From Microbacterium sp. RU1D (lineage in GTDB: Bacteria; Actinomycetota; Actinomycetes; Actinomycetales; Microbacteriaceae): 64,000 nucleotides of DNA. The stretch covers positions 930,001 to 994,000 of the forward strand of contig NZ_FTPQ01000001.1 in assembly GCF_900156435.1 (NCBI RefSeq), in the 5' to 3' direction. Shown here one piece after another: positions 1-7,112 of the stretch (position 1 is its first letter; every line of letters starts with the position of its first letter). The notes below the pieces were generated by a model, which searched no databases, was not told the DNA's origin, and saw only the letters and a program-made list of their open reading frames with translations. The position numbers and the translations under genes were made by a program.

Positions 1-24
1 TCCTTGGCGAAGAGCGGAAGCAAG

Positions 25-42
25 AGGGAAATCGCTTGCCCT
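25..42. promoter_or_regulatory. upstream LacI-type operator palindrome
   Basis: AGGGAAATCGCTTGCCCT carries the LacI/GalR-family core AANCGNTT around a central CG. It nearly matches a second copy 124 bp downstream, so the pair could be bridged by one tetrameric repressor. Confidence 0.6.
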
Positions 43-114
43 GAGATGTCTAGCACCTCGGAGCGCGACCGTCAAAGCCCGATTCGCATCGGCGCGCCGC
101 GGCGCATCCCGGTG

Positions 115-143
115 TTGACAGGAGGCTCCGCCTCTCCCACACT
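115..143 (+). promoter_or_regulatory. sigma-70-type promoter of the glycoside hydrolase gene
   Basis: A perfect TTGACA -35 box is followed after 17 bp by CACACT as a weak -10. The downstream operator begins 5 bp after the -10, which places it over the expected transcription start. Confidence 0.5.
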
Positions 144-148
144 GCTGT

Positions 149-166
149 AGGGCAAACGCTTGCCCT
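149..166. promoter_or_regulatory. LacI-type operator over the transcription start
   Basis: AGGGCAAACGCTTGCCCT is palindromic except for one symmetric pair and fits the LacI-family consensus. Its position just after the -10 box implies repression by blocking initiation. No LacI gene lies in this window, so the repressor is encoded elsewhere. Confidence 0.7.
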
Positions 167-193
167 ATCGAATCCGCTCAACGAGGAGAATTC

Positions 194-3100
194 GTGTCCG
201 TCACCCCCAGGAACCGCCCCGCACCCCTGCGCGGCGGCGTGGCCGTCGCGGCGGGGCTGCTGTGCGCAGCGCTGCTGACCCCGGCATCCCCCGCCGTCGC
301 CACCGCTGAAGCCGTCGCGCTCGCACCGATCACCGTCGGCAACCTCTTCCGTCAGGGCGAGACCGCCCGCATCGCGTACGCCACCGACGCCGCCCGACTG
401 GCGTGGACGGTCACCGACCAGACGGGCACGGTGATCTCCGACGGCGTCGAGGATGCCGACGGCACGCTCGAGCTGCCGGCATCGGCTCTCGGTTGGTACC
501 GGCTCGCCGTCTCGGTCGACGAGGGCGCCGCCCGGGCGGAGACGAGCTTCGCCGTGCTGCCCGATCGGGATGCCGCGGACACGGGGACCGCGCGCTTCGG
601 CGCGGCAACCCATTACGGACAATCGTGGAGCGTCGACTCCCTGCCCGCGCTGGCCACCGGCGGGTTCGCCCAGCTGCGTGACGAGGTGTATTGGAGCGAG
701 GTCGAGACGCAGAAGGGCGTGTACGACTGGGACCGCCCGCGCGCGGAGTTCCTCGACGCTGCGCAGGAGGCGGGCGTGCGTCCGCTTCTGCTCGCCGGCT
801 ACGGCAACCCCCTCTACGACGGGGGCGACGGCCCCACGGGCGACGAGGCCGTGTCGGCGTACGCCGCCTACGCCGCGGCCATGGCGACCGAGTTCGGCGA
901 TCAGGCCACGGGTATCGAGTTGTGGAACGAGTGGGACCTGGGGCTCGGGGGCAACACCCGCACCTCGCCGGAGGACTACGTGAACCTGCTCGCCGCGGCC
1001 TCCCCGGCCGTCAAGGCGGCGGCGCCCGACCTGCCCGTCATCGGACCGGCGGTGGCGAACCTGAACACCGACTGGCTCGAGCAGACGTTCCGCCTCGGGG
1101 CGTTGGCGTACGTCGATGGGATCGTGCTGCACCCCTACAGCTACCCGGTCTCGGCCGATGCGCTCGACGACACCCTCACGCGCATCGACGCGCTCGTGCG
1201 CCGGTACAACGGCGGCGTGAGCAAGCCCCTGTGGATCACCGAGCACGGCTGGCCCACCGGTACGAACGCGCGCGCCGTGTCGGAGCGCGAGCAGGCGGCC
1301 GACATCGCCCGGTCGGCGGTGATCGCCGCCGCCCACGACGCGGCGCGCTACTACGTGTACGACCTGGTCTCCGACGGCGTCGACCCGGCCGAGACGGAGC
1401 AGAACTTCGGTCTGCTCCGCGCCGCCGACGACACCCGCGGCGCCTACACGCCCAAGCCCGCCTTCGCGTCGTACGCCGTGGCCGCCGCGCAGCTCGATGG
1501 GGCGACCCCGGTCGGGCGCGACGACTCCGTGACCGGAGTCCGCCAGTTCCTCTTCGATTCTGCGGACGGGCCGCTGCGCGTGCTCTGGTCGGACACGCCG
1601 CAGACGCTGCGCCTGAGCGGCACCGGCTCGCTGACGGCGACCGACGCGTACGGCCGGGCGGACACCCTGGATGCCGACGGCGGCGACGTCGTCGTCACGG
1701 TCGACGGCGACCCGCTCTACGTGCGCGGCGATGTGACCGCCGTCGCGGCGTCGGAGACGACGGTGACGCTGGACGCCGGTGTGGTGGGAGCGGAGGTGAC
1801 CGGCCGCTGGAGCGTCGAGGGTCGCTCCGACGGCGCGGCGACCACGTGGCGCCTGAGTCTCTCCGACGGGCGTGCGTTCACGCAGAGCACCGACGACGCC
1901 GCGGTCGCGACGACGGCCGTCACCGCACCCGCGCCGGTGTCGACGGGGACGTACGAGATCTCCGCGCGTCTTTTCGATGGCGATCGCGCCGTCGGTGTGC
2001 TGCGGGCGACCACGACGATCGGGGAGCCGGTCGCGCTCACCGGCACGCAGGCGATCTCGGCGGACGGCGCCGACGTGCTCCGCCTGCGCGTGAGCAACGC
2101 CTCGGCATCCGCCCTTCCCCTCGCCGCGCTGACGTACACCCTGGATGGGACGGATGCCGCAGCGGAGGCTCCCGCCGTCGTGCCCGCGGCCGGCGCCGTG
2201 ACCGTCGACGTGCCCCTGGGCGACCTCGCCGCACGCACCACGTTCACCGCCGAGGCCCTCGTCGCGGGGACGCCGGTGCGCACGGAGGGCGCCGTCGCTC
2301 CCCTCGACGTGGCCGAGGCCTACGGCGCGACGCACCACCGCGTCACCGTCGACGGCACGCTCGACGAGGTGGCCGACCTCGTCCCCGCGACGTTCACGGC
2401 GGAGGGGGTCGACGCGCCGCCCTCGGCCGACGACCAGTCGGCGCGCGCGTGGCTCACCTGGGACGACGACGCGCTGTACGTCTCGGCCGAGGTCGTCGAC
2501 GACGTGCACGACCAGCCCGCGACGGGCGCGAACATCTGGCAGGGCGATTCCGTGCAGTTCACCGTCGCCGGTGGCGCACCGGGAGCGGCGAGCGTCTGGC
2601 ACGAGTTCGGTATGGCGCTGACGTCGGAGGGCCCCCAGCTCTACCGCTGGCTCTCCGTCGGTCAGGGTGCCGGCGTCGTCCCCGGCACCGAGGTCGCGAT
2701 CTCCCGCGACGAGGACACCCACCGAACCGTGTACGAAGCGTCGGTGCCCTGGAGTGCGCTCGCCGGTGTCGAGCGCGACGCGAACCTGCTCTCCAGCGCG
2801 ATCATCGTCAACGAGGCCGACGGCCAGGGCCGCGACGGCTACCTGGCCTGGGGCGGGGGGATCGCGGCCGAGAAGGACTCGGCGCAGTTCCACGCCGTGC
2901 GCCTGCTCGCGGCGGTCGAGCCCGGGACACCGGCCGAGCCCGGGACACCGGCCGAGCCGGGGACGCCCGCCGACCCGGGGACGCCCGCCGCGCCGGGGAC
3001 GCCCGCCGCGCCGGGGACCCCGGACGCGCCGGGCGGCGGCGAGGGGACGGGCACCGCGCCGGACGCCGGTGGCGCCGCTGCCGCGGGAGCCCTGGCGAGC

Positions 3101-3202
3101 ACGGGCGCGCCCGATGTGCGCGGCATCCTGTTCCCCGCCCTCGCCGTGCTCACGCTCGGTGCGGGGGCGCTCATCGTCCGCCGGCGATTCGCCCGGCGCT
3201 GA
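194..3202 (+). CDS. secreted, cell-wall-anchored glycoside hydrolase with CBM9-like domain
   Basis: This 1002-residue protein starts at GTG behind a GAGGAG Shine-Dalgarno and has a Sec signal peptide (about residues 1-38). A TIM-barrel-like hydrolase region contains a WNEW motif near residue 244 (acid/base Glu) and an ITEHGW motif near 349 (nucleophile Glu), resembling GH39/GH5-clan enzymes. A CBM9/DOMON-like sugar-binding domain follows at about 710-900, then a proline-rich PGTPAx linker. The C-terminus is a sortase signal: LASTG, a hydrophobic segment and an RRRFARR tail. It probably acts on plant or microbial polysaccharide at the cell surface. The adjacent rhamnosidase and LacI-type operators suggest an inducible, rhamnose-containing substrate. 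The exact GH family is uncertain. Confidence 0.85.
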   Translation: MSVTPRNRPAPLRGGVAVAAGLLCAALLTPASPAVATAEAVALAPITVGNLFRQGETARIAYATDAARLAWTVTDQTGTVISDGVEDADGTLELPASALGWYRLAVSVDEGAARAETSFAVLPDRDAADTGTARFGAATHYGQSWSVDSLPALATGGFAQLRDEVYWSEVETQKGVYDWDRPRAEFLDAAQEAGVRPLLLAGYGNPLYDGGDGPTGDEAVSAYAAYAAAMATEFGDQATGIELWNEWDLGLGGNTRTSPEDYVNLLAAASPAVKAAAPDLPVIGPAVANLNTDWLEQTFRLGALAYVDGIVLHPYSYPVSADALDDTLTRIDALVRRYNGGVSKPLWITEHGWPTGTNARAVSEREQAADIARSAVIAAAHDAARYYVYDLVSDGVDPAETEQNFGLLRAADDTRGAYTPKPAFASYAVAAAQLDGATPVGRDDSVTGVRQFLFDSADGPLRVLWSDTPQTLRLSGTGSLTATDAYGRADTLDADGGDVVVTVDGDPLYVRGDVTAVAASETTVTLDAGVVGAEVTGRWSVEGRSDGAATTWRLSLSDGRAFTQSTDDAAVATTAVTAPAPVSTGTYEISARLFDGDRAVGVLRATTTIGEPVALTGTQAISADGADVLRLRVSNASASALPLAALTYTLDGTDAAAEAPAVVPAAGAVTVDVPLGDLAARTTFTAEALVAGTPVRTEGAVAPLDVAEAYGATHHRVTVDGTLDEVADLVPATFTAEGVDAPPSADDQSARAWLTWDDDALYVSAEVVDDVHDQPATGANIWQGDSVQFTVAGGAPGAASVWHEFGMALTSEGPQLYRWLSVGQGAGVVPGTEVAISRDEDTHRTVYEASVPWSALAGVERDANLLSSAIIVNEADGQGRDGYLAWGGGIAAEKDSAQFHAVRLLAAVEPGTPAEPGTPAEPGTPADPGTPAAPGTPAAPGTPDAPGGGEGTGTAPDAGGAAAAGALASTGAPDVRGILFPALAVLTLGAGALIVRRRFARR
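2921..3028 (+). repeat. six 18-bp tandem repeats encoding the PGTPAx linker
   Basis: Six consecutive 18-bp units encode PGTPAE, PGTPAE, PGTPAD, PGTPAA, PGTPAA and PGTPDA. They form the wall-spanning linker between the carbohydrate-binding domain and the sortase signal. Copy number is likely to vary between strains. Confidence 0.9.
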
Positions 3203-3209
3203 CACTCGT

Positions 3210-3239
3210 GATGCCGCCGTCCTCAGCGGCGGCGGCATC
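3210..3239. terminator. intercistronic hairpin after the glycoside hydrolase gene
   Basis: GATGCCGCCG pairs perfectly with CGGCGGCATC across a 10-nt loop, 7 nt after the stop codon. There is no T-tract. It may attenuate or stabilise the message before the downstream rhamnosidase gene, whose ribosome site follows within 10 nt. Confidence 0.5.
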
Positions 3240-3257
3240 GCCGTCGAAAGGACTCCC

Positions 3258-6011
3258 GTGAATCTCCCGTCCGTCCGCCTGCTCGGCCTGCGCGTCGGTC
3301 GCCGCCGCGACGTCTCCGTCGCCGCGGAGGCTCGCCCTCCGGTGTCGTGGACGGTCGAGGCGCCGGCCGGATGGCGGGCCGCGGGCGCCGAGTTACGTCT
3401 CGACGACGCCGAGCCGGTCGCGGTGCCCGCCCACGGCGTGCTCGTGCCGTGGCCCTTTGCCGACCTGACCGCGGGGGCGCGGCACGCCCTGCGCGCGCGG
3501 GTGCGCGGCGCCGACGGCGGATGGATGCCGTGGAGCCGGCCGGTCGAGGTGGAGGCGGCGTTCTTCCCCGGCCCCTGGACGGCGGCGCTGCTCACCATCG
3601 ACGCCCCCGACCGCGAGGCCGCACCTTTCGCCGTGCGGCGCGAGATCGCGGTCGCCGACACGGTGATCGGAGCACGCCTGTGGGCCACGGCGCACGGCGT
3701 CTTCGATGCGGCGATCGACGGCATCCCGGTCGACGACGCCCTGCTCGCGCCGGGGTGGACGGCCTACCGGGACCGGCTCGGTCTCGCCACGACCGACGTG
3801 ACGCCCCTGCTGCGGCCCGGTGCCACCCAGGTGCTGTCGGCGCGCGTCGCAGGCGGGTGGTTCACCGAGCGGTACGGCTTCGGCGCGACGGCGGCGCGCT
3901 TCTACGGCGATCAGGCCGCGGTGGGGGCCGTGCTGCGGCTGACGCATCGCGACGGGCGGATCGACGAGATCGGCCCCGACGACGGGTGGCGCCTGAGTCG
4001 CCGCACCGAGATCGTCTCCAGCGGGCTCTACGCGGGCGAGCGCGTCGACTTCGATCGCGCGCAGAGCGGATGGCGCGAGCCCGGTTTCGATGCGTCCGGG
4101 TGGGAGACCCCCGCGCGCGTTCCCCCGATCGCCGCCCCGGCGGTGATCGATGTCGAGCCGGTGCGGCGCGTGCGGACGATCCGCGGGGCCCGGGTGCTGA
4201 CGGCATCCACCGGAGACACGCTTCTGCTCGACGTGGGCGAGAACATCGTCGGACGGGTGCGGTTCGATGCCGACGGCCCGGCCGGCACGCGAGTGGTCGT
4301 GCGGCACGCCGAGGTGCTCGAGGACGGCGCCCTGAACGTGCGACCCCTGCGCGCGGCGGCCTCGGTCGACGAATTCGTGCTCGACGGCGCCGGACGACGC
4401 GTGTGCGAACCCGCTTTCACGTTCCACGGGTTCCGTTACGTCGAGATCACCGGCGGCGCGGTCGACCCCGCGAGCGTCGAGATCGACGTGCTGCGCACCG
4501 ACCTGCGGCGCACGGGCTGGTTCTCGTGCTCCGACGACCGCCTGAACGACCTGCACGCCAACCTCGTGCGCAGCTTCGAGGGCAACGCGCTGTCGCTTCC
4601 CACCGACTGCCCGCAGCGCGACGAGCGGCTCGGCTGGACCGGCGATGCGCAGGTGTTCGCCGCGACCGCGACGACGTTGTTCGACGCCGGCGCCTTCTAC
4701 GCATCGTGGCTGCGCGACCTGCGCGCGGAGCAGGAGGCGCGCGCCGGGCGGGTGCCCACGGTCGTGCCCGACCCGCTGCCGGCCGTGGGGGACGTGATGG
4801 CGGCGGGATGGGGAGATGCCGTCACGATCGTGCCGGCTGTGCTCGCCGCCCGCTACGGCGACGACGCGATCGTCGCCGAGACGCTGCCGGCGATGCGGGC
4901 GTGGGTCGACGCCGTCGCCGCGGCCGCGGGCCCCGGGCGGCTGTGGGAGACGGGGTTCCAGTACGGCGATTGGCTCGATCCGACGGTGTCGCGACCGGAC
5001 AAGGCCAAGGCCGACCCCGGGCTCGTGGCGACGGCGTACTTCTTCCGCTCCGCCGAGCTCGTCGCGCGCGCGGGCGGTGGGGAGGCGTATGCGCGGCTGG
5101 CGGAGGAGGTGCGCACCGCTTTCTGCGACGCCTACCTGACCCCGGCCGGGCGTCTGGCATCCGATGCCCCCACCGCCTACGCGCTCGCGCTCGCCTTCGG
5201 GCTCGTGCCCGCCGCGCGTCGACAGGCGGCGGCCGATCGCCTCGCCTTCCTGCTGCGCGCCGGCGGATATCGCATGGCGACGGGGTTCCTCGGCACCCCC
5301 GTCGTGCTCGACGCCCTGCTCGAGAACGGCCACGCGGCGGCGGCCGAGAGTCTTCTCCTGCAGACGATGTGCCCGTCGTGGTTGTACCCCCTGTCGATGG
5401 GCGCGACGACGATGTGGGAACGATGGGATGCCGTCCGCCCCGACGGGACGTTGCATCCGTCGGGCATGACCTCGCTCAACCACTACGCGCTCGGTGCCGT
5501 CGGCGACGTGCTGCACCGCCGCGTGGCGGGCCTGGGGATCGAGGGTGCCCGTGTGCACGTGCGGCCGTGGTTCGTCGAAGCGCTCACCTGGGCGGAGGCG
5601 ACGCACGACACGCCGTACGGACGTTCGCACGTGCGATGGCAACGCGCGGGCGAGGCCATCGCCGTGACGGCGACGGTGCCGCATGGCACGCTCGCGCGCG
5701 TCGACCTGGGAGACCGCGCGGTGTTCGAGGTCGCGTCGGGGCGGCACCGGTGGATGGTCGACGCACCCCCCGCACCCGTGCGTGCGTCGGTCGGCGTCGA
5801 GAGCGATCTCGCCGTGATCGCCGACACACCCGGCGCGTGCGCGGTCGTGTCGGCGGCGCTCGCGGCGCACGACGGCGACATGCAGGTCGAGTTCGACGCC
5901 TACATCCGGTGGGTGCCCGGCCGTCGCCTGCGTGCCGAGCTCGCGGCCGTCGCCGCTCCGCCGGCGGTGGTCGCCGCCGTCGACGCCGCGTTGCGCGATC
6001 TCGATCGCTGA
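3258..6011 (+). CDS. GH78 alpha-L-rhamnosidase
   Basis: The 917-residue protein starts at GTG preceded by AAAGGA. It shows the GH78 layout: N-terminal beta-sandwich domains, then an (alpha/alpha)6 catalytic domain with the diagnostic motif DCPQRDERLGWTGDAQ, holding acidic catalytic residues, and a C-terminal beta domain. It should release terminal L-rhamnose from glycosides or oligosaccharides. No signal peptide is visible, so it probably works in the cytosol on imported oligosaccharides made by the wall-anchored hydrolase upstream. It lies 55 nt after that gene and is probably co-transcribed. The family is certain; the natural substrate is not. Confidence 0.93.
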   Translation: MNLPSVRLLGLRVGRRRDVSVAAEARPPVSWTVEAPAGWRAAGAELRLDDAEPVAVPAHGVLVPWPFADLTAGARHALRARVRGADGGWMPWSRPVEVEAAFFPGPWTAALLTIDAPDREAAPFAVRREIAVADTVIGARLWATAHGVFDAAIDGIPVDDALLAPGWTAYRDRLGLATTDVTPLLRPGATQVLSARVAGGWFTERYGFGATAARFYGDQAAVGAVLRLTHRDGRIDEIGPDDGWRLSRRTEIVSSGLYAGERVDFDRAQSGWREPGFDASGWETPARVPPIAAPAVIDVEPVRRVRTIRGARVLTASTGDTLLLDVGENIVGRVRFDADGPAGTRVVVRHAEVLEDGALNVRPLRAAASVDEFVLDGAGRRVCEPAFTFHGFRYVEITGGAVDPASVEIDVLRTDLRRTGWFSCSDDRLNDLHANLVRSFEGNALSLPTDCPQRDERLGWTGDAQVFAATATTLFDAGAFYASWLRDLRAEQEARAGRVPTVVPDPLPAVGDVMAAGWGDAVTIVPAVLAARYGDDAIVAETLPAMRAWVDAVAAAAGPGRLWETGFQYGDWLDPTVSRPDKAKADPGLVATAYFFRSAELVARAGGGEAYARLAEEVRTAFCDAYLTPAGRLASDAPTAYALALAFGLVPAARRQAAADRLAFLLRAGGYRMATGFLGTPVVLDALLENGHAAAAESLLLQTMCPSWLYPLSMGATTMWERWDAVRPDGTLHPSGMTSLNHYALGAVGDVLHRRVAGLGIEGARVHVRPWFVEALTWAEATHDTPYGRSHVRWQRAGEAIAVTATVPHGTLARVDLGDRAVFEVASGRHRWMVDAPPAPVRASVGVESDLAVIADTPGACAVVSAALAAHDGDMQVEFDAYIRWVPGRRLRAELAAVAAPPAVVAAVDAALRDLDR

Positions 6012-6026
6012 GGGCGCCGTCCCCGC

Positions 6027-7055
6027 TCAGCTCACCGCCGGCTGCTGCTGCGTGATGCAGTGGATGCCGCCGCCGCGGTCGAAGATCGGGCGCGCGTCGA
6101 TCGTCACCACGCGACGGCCGGGGTAGGCGTCGGCGATGACGTCCGCGGCGTGCGCGTCGGCGGCGGCGTCGCCGAACCCGCAGAGCACGACGCCGTCGTT
6201 GGTGACGAGGTGGTTGATGTAGCTCCAGTCGACCCAGCCGTGCTCGTCGCGCAGCGTGGAGGGGGCGGGCACACCGGTGATCGTCACCGCGCGGCCGCGG
6301 GCGGCGAAGGCGTCGGTCAGTTCGTCGCGCACGAGGCGCGAGACCTCGAAGTCGGGGTGCGCGGCATCCGTCTGCTCGTGCACGAGGACGTGGTCGGGTG
6401 AGGCGAAGGTCGCGACGATGTCGACGTGGCCGTTCGTGCCGAGGTCGTCGTAGTCGCGGGTGAGGCCGCGCGAGAGCCAGATCGCGTCGGTCGCTCCGAT
6501 CGTGCGCGCCATCTCGGCCTCCACCCGGGCGCGGTCGGCGAAGGGGTTGCGCCGCGGGTCGAGCTGCACGGTGTCGGTGAGCAGCACGGTGCCCCGGCCG
6601 TCGACGTGCAGGCCGCCGCCCTCGGCGACGAGCAGCGAGTCGATGCGTTCGGCGCCGACGTGCTCGGCGACCACGCGCGCGAGCAGCGCCGACTTCTGCC
6701 ATTCGGCCCAGTCGGGGGCGCCCCAGCCGTTGAAGATCCAGTCGACGGCGCCGAGCACGCCCGGGCGGTCGGGGTCGACCACGAAGGTCGGGCCCACGTC
6801 GCGCATCCAGAACTCGTCGAGGGGGGCTTCGACGATCTCGACCTCGGCCGACAGCATGCGTCGGGCGCGCGTCGTCTCGGTGGGGTCGACCACCATCGTC
6901 ACGGGCTCGAACTGCGCCACGGCGTGCGCGACCTCGGTCCACGCGCGGTAACCCTCCTCGCGGGTCTCGGCGCCCTCGCCGAGGGTGACGCCCTCCCGCG
7001 GGAACGCCATCCACGTGCGCTCGTGCGGGGCGGATTCGATGGGCATGCGCCACAT
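6027..7055 (-). CDS. aguA: agmatine deiminase
   Basis: This 342-residue member of the peptidyl-arginine-deiminase/agmatine deiminase superfamily would convert agmatine to N-carbamoylputrescine and ammonia in the cytosol. Visible family marks are the early WMAFP motif, FWMRDVGPTF, the NGWG segment and a C-terminal GGGIHCITQQQP containing the catalytic cysteine. I chose the internal ATG because a GAGGAG Shine-Dalgarno sits 6 nt upstream; an in-frame ATG seven codons earlier has none. It is the last gene of a minus-strand operon with the aminotransferase fusion (57 nt upstream) and an amidase, which points to polyamine or guanidino-compound catabolism. Confidence 0.9.
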   Translation of the reverse strand: MWRMPIESAPHERTWMAFPREGVTLGEGAETREEGYRAWTEVAHAVAQFEPVTMVVDPTETTRARRMLSAEVEIVEAPLDEFWMRDVGPTFVVDPDRPGVLGAVDWIFNGWGAPDWAEWQKSALLARVVAEHVGAERIDSLLVAEGGGLHVDGRGTVLLTDTVQLDPRRNPFADRARVEAEMARTIGATDAIWLSRGLTRDYDDLGTNGHVDIVATFASPDHVLVHEQTDAAHPDFEVSRLVRDELTDAFAARGRAVTITGVPAPSTLRDEHGWVDWSYINHLVTNDGVVLCGFGDAAADAHAADVIADAYPGRRVVTIDARPIFDRGGGIHCITQQQPAVS

Positions 7056-7112
7056 GGCGGGCTCCTCGGGTCTCATCGGTTCGGGTTCGGCGGCGGGGAT
7101 GTCGGGGCGGGA

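Noticed and set aside
50..3724. Very long minus-strand open frame opposite the glycoside hydrolase and rhamnosidase
   Set aside because: It is an antisense by-product of GC3-rich codons: Arg/Gly/Asp-rich composition, no ribosome site, and it spans two well-supported genes on the other strand. The same holds for the other long shadow frames in the window.
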